Notes under the pieces: model-generated | Database searches by the model: none | Told to the model about the DNA's origin: nothing | The model's input: only the letters and a program-made list of their open reading frames with translations | From: Nocardia seriolae NBRC 15557 | GTDB lineage: Bacteria > Actinomycetota > Actinomycetes > Mycobacteriales > Mycobacteriaceae | DNA length: 34,242 nucleotides | Reading direction: 5' to 3' | Assembly (NCBI RefSeq): GCF_007990715.1 | Contig: NZ_BJWY01000081.1 | Location: forward strand, 1 to 34,242 | Part shown: in pieces, positions 1 to 6,599 of the stretch | How positions within the stretch are numbered: position 1 is the stretch's first letter | Layout of the letters: the number at the start of each line of letters is the position of its first letter | Translations under genes and position numbers: made by a program

Positions 1-9
1 CGACACTAG

Positions 10-930
10 CGGCTGACCGCCACCCAGCCCTCGCAGGTGTACCTGCGCAGCCAGCACGGTGCGCTGAACGCGGACGAGCCGAACACCTTCGGGGCCGCGC
101 TGCGCGGTGTCCCGGGTGTCGGCGAGGTGGGCCCGCAGCCCGCGCTCTCGGCCGACAAGACGGTGGCCGAATACCAAGTGACGCTTGCCGACAAGCCGGA
201 ATCCGACGCGGCCCTCGAGACCGTGAAGGGTCCGCTGCGCGACACCGCGCACGCGGCGGCCCCGATCGGCACCTCGGCCGTGGTGGGCGGCATGACATCG
301 GTGTTCGTCGACTTCCAGCACGCCATGAACCGTGACTACACGGTGGTGTTCCCGGTCGCGGGCATTCTCATCATGATCGTGCTGGCGCTGTTGCTGCGCA
401 GTCTGGTCGCGCCCTGGTACCTGATGGCCTCGGTGTTCCTCGGCTTCGCCGCGACACTCGGCTCGGCGGTGCTGGTTTTCCAGCACGCGCAAGGGAATTC
501 GGGTCTGATCTTCACGCTCCCGTTGATCATGTATCTGTTCGTGGTCGCGCTCGGCACCGACTACAACATCCTCATGGTCGCCCGCTTGCGGGAGGAGGCG
601 CGCGAGGGGCGCGATCCGCATCGCGCCGCGGCCCTGGCGCTGCGGCACACGGGTCCGACGGTGGCGGCGGCCGGTGTCATCCTGGCGGGCACCTTCGCCT
701 CGATGATGTTGGCGGGCAACACCGTTCTGACCTCGATGGGTTTCGCCATCTCGGTCGGCATCGCCATCGCGGCCTTCGTCATGGCGATGTTCTTCACCCC
801 CGCGGTGACCGCCCTGATCGGCCGCCGCGCCTGGTGGCCCGGCCACGGCGGCGACGCCGATCGGCAGCCGCCGGATCGGAATTCGGAATGGGCGTCCGCC
901 GACGTGATGAGTGACGCCGCGAAACGCTGA
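10..930 (+). CDS. MMPL family transporter, C-terminal part (5' truncated)
   Basis: This is the carboxy-terminal portion of an RND-superfamily MMPL lipid or siderophore exporter of the inner membrane. From the GTG at 37 it reads 297 aa. A periplasmic stretch (about 1-100) is followed by membrane segments near 101-120, 128-149, 157-172, 208-226 and 231-262. GTDYN at 173-177 carries the Asp-Tyr pair that serves proton relay in MMPL proteins. A full MMPL protein is about 700 aa or more, so the N-terminal half is missing. The frame stays open and MMPL-like upstream of the GTG but is closed by a TAG at 7-9, so the gene is either interrupted or the first bases are a contig-edge error. The protein ends just before a strong terminator at 958-986. 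The family call is firm; the substrate cannot be told. Confidence 0.85.
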   Translation, partial: RLTATQPSQVYLRSQHGALNADEPNTFGAALRGVPGVGEVGPQPALSADKTVAEYQVTLADKPESDAALETVKGPLRDTAHAAAPIGTSAVVGGMTSVFVDFQHAMNRDYTVVFPVAGILIMIVLALLLRSLVAPWYLMASVFLGFAATLGSAVLVFQHAQGNSGLIFTLPLIMYLFVVALGTDYNILMVARLREEAREGRDPHRAAALALRHTGPTVAAAGVILAGTFASMMLAGNTVLTSMGFAISVGIAIAAFVMAMFFTPAVTALIGRRAWWPGHGGDADRQPPDRNSEWASADVMSDAAKR

Positions 931-957
931 AGTTTCGAATGTGTTTCCGAATAGGTT

Positions 958-986
958 GGCCCACTTCTCCTTTCGAGAAGTGGGCC
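958..986 (+). terminator. Intrinsic terminator after the MMPL gene
   Basis: A perfect 12-bp stem (958-969 with 975-986, arms GGCCCACTTCTC and GAGAAGTGGGCC) encloses a 5-nt loop and is followed by a T-rich tail (TTGTTGTT). It lies 28 bp after the MMPL stop and before the sulfotransferase, so it separates the two transcription units. It also argues against a sulfotransferase start at the ATG at 939, which would put the hairpin inside the coding region. Confidence 0.85.
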
Positions 987-1052
987 GATCTTGTTGTTAC
1001 GGTATTCGACATGGTCCCGGTGGCAGCGGGATCTGAACGAGGGGATATCGAA

Positions 1053-2051
1053 ATGACGAAATCGATTCACAATGTTCGGGAGGAGCCCGATACCGGTGGC
1101 GATCGGTATACCGAGGGTTTCCAGGTCTTCGAACAGTGGCAATTGCAGCGGTACCGCAACGAGAGTCATCTCTCGCATCCGATGCGGAGTCTGCGGCTGG
1201 GCTGGCGTTATCTGACGCTGGAACACTATTTCGGTGCGGTGCCGCCGCTGCGACTGTGGTGGCGCTCCCGTTTCGGCGGGCAGCGCGCCCTCCCGGATTT
1301 CACCTGTGTGGGCGCGCTGAAGAGCGGAACCACCGATCTGGCCGCCTATCTCATGCAGCACCCGAGCATTGTCGCGCCGCTGACGAAGGAGATCGGGCAC
1401 GGCGTCCCGGCCGCGTGGGGGCCGTATCTGCCGACCGAGAAGGAGAAGTCGGAGGTGGCGGCGCGCACCGGCCGGGCGCTGGTCGGGCATTTCGATCCGC
1501 TGCTGCACGATCTGCCGCTCATCGACAATCTGCACGAGTCCAGCCCGGAGGCTAAGGTCGTTCTGGTGCTGCGGGATCCGGCGCAGCGGGCGTATTCGCA
1601 TTACAAGTGGGATCTGTTTCTCAGCGGCGAGAACGGCTTGCGCGCAATGCGATACGGCGAGAGCTTCGCCGAGTACGTCGCGCTGGCGCTGGACGCCTTT
1701 CCCGGACCGCTACCGCCGACCATGTTGCCGACCATGCCCATGCTGGCCGCGGGCATCTATGTGAATTCGGCGCGGCGCTGGCTCGACACCTACGGTCGCG
1801 GGAATGTCCATGTGGTCGCGGCGGAGGACTTCTTCGCCGATGTCACCAAGACGGTGTGCGGCATCCACGAGTTCCTGGGCCTGCCCGCGATCCCGCCGCG
1901 GCCGCACGCGGCGGTGCTCAATCGCAATCCGCTCGAGTTCCCGCCCGCGGAGGCCGAGTCGATGGCGCGGCTGCGCCAGTTCTACCGGCCGCACAATGAG
2001 CTGCTGTTCGAGTTGCTGGAGCGTGATCTGGGCTGGAACAACCCGGTCTGA
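1053..2051 (+). CDS. PAPS-dependent sulfotransferase
   Basis: The 332-aa protein looks like a cytosolic sulfotransferase that moves sulfate from 3'-phosphoadenosine-5'-phosphosulfate to an unknown acceptor. The 5'-phosphosulfate loop is visible as GALKSGTTDLAAYL at 87-100, with Lys90 as the likely catalytic lysine and the usual following LxxHP-like segment (MQHP). The 3'-phosphate motif is VLVLRDPAQRAYSHYKWDL at 171-189, with Arg174 and Ser182 in the expected places. The length fits the Sulfotransfer family. I chose the ATG at 1053 because it has a GAGGGG ribosome site about 8 bp upstream and leaves the terminator at 958-986 outside the gene; an in-frame ATG at 939 is rejected. Terminators flank the gene on both sides, so it is probably monocistronic. 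No neighbouring gene reveals the acceptor. Confidence 0.88.
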   Translation: MTKSIHNVREEPDTGGDRYTEGFQVFEQWQLQRYRNESHLSHPMRSLRLGWRYLTLEHYFGAVPPLRLWWRSRFGGQRALPDFTCVGALKSGTTDLAAYLMQHPSIVAPLTKEIGHGVPAAWGPYLPTEKEKSEVAARTGRALVGHFDPLLHDLPLIDNLHESSPEAKVVLVLRDPAQRAYSHYKWDLFLSGENGLRAMRYGESFAEYVALALDAFPGPLPPTMLPTMPMLAAGIYVNSARRWLDTYGRGNVHVVAAEDFFADVTKTVCGIHEFLGLPAIPPRPHAAVLNRNPLEFPPAEAESMARLRQFYRPHNELLFELLERDLGWNNPV

Positions 2052-2060
2052 TCGCCCGGG

Positions 2061-2099
2061 ACTGCTCCCGGGAAGGGCTCCGACCTGCCCGGGAGCAGT
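2061..2099 (+). terminator. Probable terminator after the sulfotransferase gene
   Basis: A perfect 12-bp inverted repeat (2061-2072 with 2088-2099, arms ACTGCTCCCGGG and CCCGGGAGCAGT) with a 15-nt loop begins 9 bp after the sulfotransferase stop. There is no long T run, which is common for actinobacterial terminators. A competing smaller hairpin (2055-2072) shares the left arm. Confidence 0.6.
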
Positions 2100-2103
2100 T
2101 CTG

Positions 2104-2121
2104 ACCGAAACATGTTTCAGT
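2104..2121. promoter_or_regulatory. Palindromic operator-like site
   Basis: ACCGAAACATGTTTCAGT contains a perfect 12-bp palindrome (GAAACATGTTTC, 2107-2118) that extends to 18 bp with one mismatched pair. It sits about 100 bp upstream of the small secreted-protein gene and just after the preceding terminator. Its size and symmetry suit a dimeric TetR- or GntR-type regulator, but no regulator gene is in the window, and the link is inference. Confidence 0.45.
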
Positions 2122-2142
2122 ATTTTCCCAAAAGTGCCACGC

Positions 2143-2197
2143 GGTGAACTGGACAAGCGATACAGTTCGCCCGGACCGCAACGCAGCAGCGGTCCGG
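2143..2197 (+). promoter_or_regulatory. Leader with two consecutive hairpins
   Basis: Two dyads follow each other in front of the gene at 2218. The first is GGTGAACTG (2143-2151) with CAGTTCGCC (2163-2171), allowing one G-U pair. The second is a perfect 9-bp stem, CCGGACCGC (2171-2179) with GCGGTCCGG (2189-2197). The second ends 4 bp before the GAGGAG ribosome site at 2202-2207, so it could stabilise the messenger's 5' end or influence initiation. No known riboswitch class is recognised. Confidence 0.4.
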
Positions 2198-2217
2198 CAC
2201 CGAGGAGTACAACGAAA

Positions 2218-2628
2218 ATGACTGTGTCCGTGCATGAACGGATCGCCCGGCGCGCCGGTGTGGGCGCGACCGCCCTGGGCGCACTGACCTGTGCGGTGGC
2301 CATCACCGCCGGCACCGCTTCGGCGGTCCCCACCGGCTTGTCGGTCAATGCCCGCAATGTCTACATGGGTTGCGTCTACCAGGTCACCGCCAGCTACGAC
2401 AGCTGGATTCAGGCCTGGTTCTACGACAACGGCCTGGTCATCGGCGGCAGTCCGATCACCCCGAGCAATGGCAAGGCGACCATTCAGTGGACCCCGCACA
2501 GCGCGGGCACCCACACCCTGTCGACCCTGCAGGGCACGGCCTGGGAACTGAAGGTCAATGTCCTCGAGCCCACTCTGACCGGCAGTGCCACCTGTGGCGC
2601 GGGTCCGCTGGGCTTCCTGGGTTCCTGA
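2218..2628 (+). CDS. Small secreted protein with signal peptide, probable beta-sandwich fold
   Basis: The product is a 136-aa exported protein of unknown function. Residues 1-36 form a Sec signal peptide: a basic start (HERIARR), a hydrophobic core of Ala, Leu and Val, and an Ala-Ser-Ala cleavage site followed by VPTG. The mature part of about 100 aa carries two cysteines (Cys52 and Cys126) that could form a disulfide. Its alternating beta-rich pattern (WIQAWFYDNG, ATIQWTPHSAGTHTL) resembles the immunoglobulin-like domains common in small exported actinobacterial proteins. The ATG at 2218 has a GAGGAG ribosome site 10 bp upstream. The gene is isolated between the dyad-rich leader and a terminator at 2684-2733. 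The secretion call is good; the Ig-like fold is inferred from pattern only. Confidence 0.8.
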   Translation: MTVSVHERIARRAGVGATALGALTCAVAITAGTASAVPTGLSVNARNVYMGCVYQVTASYDSWIQAWFYDNGLVIGGSPITPSNGKATIQWTPHSAGTHTLSTLQGTAWELKVNVLEPTLTGSATCGAGPLGFLGS

Positions 2629-2683
2629 CCGCCGGGTTCCTCCGAGACTCGGTTCGGTGCGGCCCGGCCCGCCGAACCGTCCC

Positions 2684-2733
2684 GGGCCGGCTGACCATAA
2701 TCCTCTGTTCCCAGGTCAGCCGGCCCCCCTTTT
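2684..2733. terminator. Terminator between convergent genes
   Basis: A perfect 13-bp stem (2684-2696 with 2714-2726, arms GGGCCGGCTGACC and GGTCAGCCGGCCC) with a 17-nt loop is followed on the plus strand by CCCTTTT. It lies between the secreted-protein gene (plus strand) and the protease gene (minus strand), so it may serve both directions, though only the plus side has the T run. Confidence 0.8.
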
Positions 2734-2762
2734 CCGCCGAAGTCGGCGTACGGATTTCGAAG

Positions 2763-3527
2763 TCAGTGCACGGTCACGTGCCAGACGACGGCCGCGGCCA
2801 GCGCGCCCGCTCCGTTCACCGCCCAATGCAGTGCGATGGGCGCGAGCAGGCTGCCGCTGCGCCGGCGCAGCCAGGTGAAGACCACGCCCGCCCCGGCGGT
2901 CGCGATGACGGCCAGCCCGATGCCGAGGATCTGTCCGGCCGGTCCGCTCCCGAGGAATCCGGTCAGCCCCTTGTTGCCGCTGGTCAGACCCAGCGACGAG
3001 GCGATGTGCCAGAGCCCGAAAAGCATTGACCCGGCCGCGAATACGCCCCGCGCCCCGGCCACCCGGTCCAGGGTGCCGTGCAGGACGCCGCGGAAGGCGA
3101 GCTCCTCGGGGATGGCGGTCTGCAATGGGATCACCACCATGGAGGCGATGAGCGCCCCGGAGATGGCGGCATAGCGGTCGTTCAGGAAGAACGGCCGGGT
3201 GATGGGCAGCGCCGCCCCGATGACCACCGCCGCCAGCACCACGCCCACCGCGGCCAGCGCCCACAGCGATCCGCGCCGCCACTGCCGCGGCGAGAGTCCC
3301 AGTTCCGCCCAGCCCAGTCCGCGGCGGCGAACCAGCGCGACGAGCACCACGGCGGCTATCGGCACCGAGAGGATGCTGGCCCACCTGTTGGTGAAGTGCG
3401 CGATGAGGTTCGTGCCGGTGAGGACGACGACAACGACCGCGACATCCACGTAGGCGTGCAGCTTGTGACCGGGGGGAGTGGGCGGATCATCGAGCACCGC
3501 GACCGCACCGTTATCGTATCGAGACAT
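2763..3527 (-). CDS. CPBP family intramembrane metalloprotease
   Basis: This 254-aa integral membrane protein belongs to the CPBP (CAAX/Abi) glutamic intramembrane protease family, which cleaves membrane-embedded peptides or prenylated substrates. The diagnostic motifs are in order: EELAFRG at 141-147 (Glu141, Glu142 and Arg146 of the EExxxR motif), FGLWH at 170-174 (catalytic His174) and HWAVN at 234-238 (His234 and Asn238). About seven hydrophobic segments span 26-252. The ATG at 3527 has only a weak ribosome site. The gene follows the RluA-type gene by 46 bp on the same strand, so they may be co-transcribed, although no functional link is known. Substrates of bacterial members are mostly unknown, so its role here is open. 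Confidence 0.87.
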   Translation of the reverse strand: MSRYDNGAVAVLDDPPTPPGHKLHAYVDVAVVVVVLTGTNLIAHFTNRWASILSVPIAAVVLVALVRRRGLGWAELGLSPRQWRRGSLWALAAVGVVLAAVVIGAALPITRPFFLNDRYAAISGALIASMVVIPLQTAIPEELAFRGVLHGTLDRVAGARGVFAAGSMLFGLWHIASSLGLTSGNKGLTGFLGSGPAGQILGIGLAVIATAGAGVVFTWLRRRSGSLLAPIALHWAVNGAGALAAAVVWHVTVH

Positions 3528-3573
3528 CCTGGCCAGTGTACGAGCGAATTCTTGGAATCCGCTTCGAATGTGG

Positions 3574-4530
3574 TTAATCCCGCTGTGCGGCCGGGCGGTC
3601 GCCGTGCGCCCAGCCCTCGGGATCGTTCCAGGCGTGCAGCGTGCGCGCGGTCTGGAACCGGCGTGGTTCCCGGGTGATCGGGTCGGTGAATTCCAGGGCC
3701 GAGGCCAGCAGTTGCAGCGGGCGCGTGTAGTCGTCGACCGGTTTGTCGGTGAGCTCGGGATAGAAGTCGTCGCCCAGGATCGGGATGCCGAGGCCGTTCA
3801 GGTGCAGCCGGATCTGGTGGGTGCGTCCGGTCCGGGGCCGCAGCCGATAGCGCCCCAATCCGTTCCGGTGCTCGAGCAGTTCGACGAAGGTCTCGGCATT
3901 GGGTTCGCCGTCGGTCTCGTAGGCCCGCAGCACCTGCCGTTCCTTGACGATCCGGCTGAGCACCGTGCGCGGCAGCTCGAGTTCGGGGTCGAAGCGGGCG
4001 ATGGCCTCGTATTCCTTGTGCACCAGCCGGTTGTGGAACATGGTCTGATACGCCCCGCACCGGGCCGGATTCACGATGAACAGCACCAGCCCGGCGGTGA
4101 CCCGGTCCAGCCGATGCGCCGGGACCAGGTCCGGCAGGTCGAGTTCGCGGCGCAGTTTCACCAGGGCGGTCTGCAGAATGTGCTGCCCGCGCGGAATGGT
4201 CGACAGGAAGTGCGGTTTGTCCGCCACCAGAATGTCGTCGTCGCGGTGGATGATGCCGATGGGGAAGGGCACCTCGGTCTCGTCGGGCAGGTCCCGGTGG
4301 AACCACACCGCGCCGCCGGGCGCGTACGGGGTGTCGAGGGCGATGGGCCCGGACAGATCGACAAGGCCGCCCTCGCGCAGCAACTCGTCGATACGTTCGG
4401 GGCGAACGCGCGGCAATCGCTCGACGAGGTGGTCGCGGATGGTCGCCCAGTCGCCCTCCTCGGGCAGTCGCAACCGGGCCGGATCCAGTCCGTGCCGCTT
4501 GGGTAGCGGGGGCTGCTGACGGCGTCTCAC
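3574..4530 (-). CDS. RluA family RNA pseudouridine synthase
   Basis: The protein should isomerise specific uridines in rRNA or tRNA to pseudouridine. The family's catalytic motif HRLDRVTAGL is at 139-148, with Asp142 as nucleophile. IIHRDDDILVADKP (94-107) and RTGRTHQIRLHLNGLG are the other conserved RluA blocks. An N-terminal segment of about 85 residues may be an S4-like RNA-binding part (RPERIDELLREGGLVDL). With the GTG at 4530 the protein is 318 aa and begins VRRRQQPPLP. A longer reading from a TTG at 4581 would put its 5' end in the iron box, so I rejected it. It is divergent from the ABC transporter genes. Motifs do not say which RNA position is modified. Confidence 0.88.
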   Translation of the reverse strand: MRRRQQPPLPKRHGLDPARLRLPEEGDWATIRDHLVERLPRVRPERIDELLREGGLVDLSGPIALDTPYAPGGAVWFHRDLPDETEVPFPIGIIHRDDDILVADKPHFLSTIPRGQHILQTALVKLRRELDLPDLVPAHRLDRVTAGLVLFIVNPARCGAYQTMFHNRLVHKEYEAIARFDPELELPRTVLSRIVKERQVLRAYETDGEPNAETFVELLEHRNGLGRYRLRPRTGRTHQIRLHLNGLGIPILGDDFYPELTDKPVDDYTRPLQLLASALEFTDPITREPRRFQTARTLHAWNDPEGWAHGDRPAAQRD

Positions 4531-4579
4531 TCGCCAAACCCTACGGTGCCGCGCTGACCCGTCGGTATGGCCGCCAAGC

Positions 4580-4598
4580 AAAAGTTAGCCTAACCTAT
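4580..4598. promoter_or_regulatory. Iron box 1 (IdeR/DmdR-type operator)
   Basis: AAAAGTTAGCCTAACCTAT matches the 19-bp IdeR/DmdR1 consensus TTAGGTTAGSCTAACCTAA at 15 of 19 positions, including the whole core GTTAGCCTAACCTA. It lies 55 bp upstream of the ABC transporter start and 50 bp from the RluA-type start on the other strand. By analogy with irtAB, iron-loaded IdeR would repress the transporter genes in iron-replete cells. Confidence 0.85.
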
Positions 4599-4652
4599 CT
4601 TCTCGCCGGTGCTCGTGGGAGCGCCGGGCGGACGAAGGTGGGAGGCGGACTG

Positions 4653-6599
4653 ATGACGGTCGAGTCACCGCCCGCGGTCGAGGCGAACGCCATCGACCCG
4701 GGCCCGGCGGCAGCCGACGGGGGAGGGCCGGACGCGCGGGCCGATTCGAAGGCCGAGGCGAAGGCTCGTCGGCAACGAGAAGCCGCTGCGCGCAAGGAGA
4801 TCCTGGCTCCGGTCGGCGGTGCGCTGACGATCGCCGGGCTGATCACGGCGGTGGCCGCGCTGTGCTCGGTGCTGCCGTTCCTGCTCATCGTGTCGGCCTG
4901 CCGTGAGCTGCTGCGGGATTCGCCCGACACCGACCGGGTGTGGCGGCTGCTGCTTATCGCCGTGCTGGTCCTGGTGGCCCGCGCGGTTCTCCAGGCGACC
5001 GCGCTGACCTGGTCGCACGCGGTGGACGCCCGCTATCAGCTGAGCCTGCGCCGACTGCTCGCCGACAAGCTGACCCGGGTGCCGCTGGGCTGGTTCGGGG
5101 CGCGCAGTTCATCGGAGGTGAAGAAGTACCTCCAGGACGATGTGGAGGCGCTGCACTATCTGGTGGCGCACGCCCGGCTGGACTTCATCGGCTCGGTGAC
5201 CGTCCCCCTGGTGACGCTGGTCTATCTGGCCACGGTGGACTGGCGGTTGACGCTGGTGCTGCTGCTCCCGCTGGTGATCTACGCGTTGTGCATGCGCGCC
5301 ATGCTGGATGAGCCCGGCCGCGAACGGCTTTCGGCCTACAACGCGGCCGAGCAGCGCACCCGCGCGGCCACCGTCGAATTCGTGGACGGCATTCAGGTGG
5401 TGCGGGCCTTCGGCCGGGCGGGCAAGGCGCACAGCGAGTTCCGTGACGCGGTCGAGGAGCAGACCGAGCGGCTGCGCCGGATGAAGATGCCGGTCATGAC
5501 CGTGCAGTCGATCTCGGACACCGTGGTCGCGCCGGTGTTCGTCATGCTGCTGATCGTGGTCGCGGGTCTCGCGGGCGTCGGCCTGGATTGGCTGGAGCCG
5601 CTGGACCTGTTGCCGTTCCTGCTGGTCGGGCTCGGCCTGGGCAGTTCCCTGCTGGGGCTGGGCTACGGCGCGCAGGCGCTGCGCACGGCCGGTGATGCCG
5701 CACTGCGGCTGCACGAGTTGCAGCAGACCGCGGAATTGGCCTCCGGCTCCGGCGAATCCGAGCCGGTCGAGGCTCCGGCGGGCCTGATCCGCTTCGAGGA
5801 CGTGAGCTTCGGATACCGCGCCGACCACAAGGTGCTGCGCGGGCTCGACCTCGAACTGGCCCCCGGCACCATGACGGCCCTGGTGGGCCCGAGCGGGTCC
5901 GGCAAGTCGACGCTGGCCAAACTGCTGCCCCGCTTCTACGACGTGGACTCGGGCCGGATCACCATCGGCGGCCGCGATATTCGAGACATTCCCAGCGACG
6001 AGCTGTATCGCACCGTCGGTTTCGTCTTCCAGGACGTCCGCCTGATCCGCGGCACCATTGCCGACAACCTGCGCCTGGCCCGGCCCGACGCGGCTGCCGC
6101 CGACCTCGAGCGCGCGGCCCGCGCCGCCCGCATCCACGAGCGCATCCTGGCCCTGCCGCGCGGCTACGACTCCGAGATCGGTGTCGACGCCATCCTCTCC
6201 GGCGGTGAGGCGCAACGTCTTTCGATCGCCCGCACCCTGCTCGCCGACACTCCGGTCCTGGTGCTGGACGAGGCCACCGCCTTCGCCGACCCGGAATCCG
6301 AGGCCGCCGTCCAGGACGCCCTGGCCGAACTGGTGGCCGGGCGCACCGTCCTGGTGATCGCCCACCGCCTGCACACCATCACCGCCGTGGACCGAATCCT
6401 GGTGCTGGAGAACGGAACACTGGTCGAACAGGGCGACCACGCCACCCTGCACACCGCAGGCGGCCTGTACCAGCGCCTGTGGGAGATCAATGCCGCGGCG
6501 TTGAACTCGATCGCGGACGCGGAGGGCGGCGCGGACGATCGACTCGGAGCGGTTGCCGCAGGGGTGGCAACCGAGGCGGGCAAGGAGGAAAGCCGATGA
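4653..6599 (+). CDS. ABC exporter-fold transporter, IrtA/YbtP-like half
   Basis: This 648-aa half-transporter has a type IV (exporter-fold) membrane domain (about 50-345) and a C-terminal ATPase. The ATPase shows Walker A GPSGSGKST (412-420), the signature LSGGE (515-519), Walker B VLVLDE (Asp539, Glu540) and the H-loop in IAHRL. The D-loop region reads ATAFADPE rather than ATSALDP, a variant I associate with IrtA and YbtP importers of ferric mycobactin and yersiniabactin. Unlike mycobacterial IrtA it has no N-terminal siderophore-interaction (SIP) flavin domain, only about 45 polar, charged residues. The ATG at 4653 has GGAGG 7 bp upstream. The stop overlaps the next start as ATGA. Iron box 1 lies upstream. 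It probably works as a heterodimer with the next gene in ferric-siderophore uptake; export cannot be excluded by sequence. Confidence 0.88.
   Translation: MTVESPPAVEANAIDPGPAAADGGGPDARADSKAEAKARRQREAAARKEILAPVGGALTIAGLITAVAALCSVLPFLLIVSACRELLRDSPDTDRVWRLLLIAVLVLVARAVLQATALTWSHAVDARYQLSLRRLLADKLTRVPLGWFGARSSSEVKKYLQDDVEALHYLVAHARLDFIGSVTVPLVTLVYLATVDWRLTLVLLLPLVIYALCMRAMLDEPGRERLSAYNAAEQRTRAATVEFVDGIQVVRAFGRAGKAHSEFRDAVEEQTERLRRMKMPVMTVQSISDTVVAPVFVMLLIVVAGLAGVGLDWLEPLDLLPFLLVGLGLGSSLLGLGYGAQALRTAGDAALRLHELQQTAELASGSGESEPVEAPAGLIRFEDVSFGYRADHKVLRGLDLELAPGTMTALVGPSGSGKSTLAKLLPRFYDVDSGRITIGGRDIRDIPSDELYRTVGFVFQDVRLIRGTIADNLRLARPDAAAADLERAARAARIHERILALPRGYDSEIGVDAILSGGEAQRLSIARTLLADTPVLVLDEATAFADPESEAAVQDALAELVAGRTVLVIAHRLHTITAVDRILVLENGTLVEQGDHATLHTAGGLYQRLWEINAAALNSIADAEGGADDRLGAVAAGVATEAGKEESR

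Noticed and set aside
939..1052. Longer start for the sulfotransferase at ATG 939
   Set aside because: It would place a perfect terminator hairpin inside the coding region and has no ribosome site; the ATG at 1053 has one.
4531..4581. TTG start at 4581 for the pseudouridine synthase
   Set aside because: The start codon lies in iron box 1 and has no ribosome site; the GTG at 4530 gives the usual family N-terminus.
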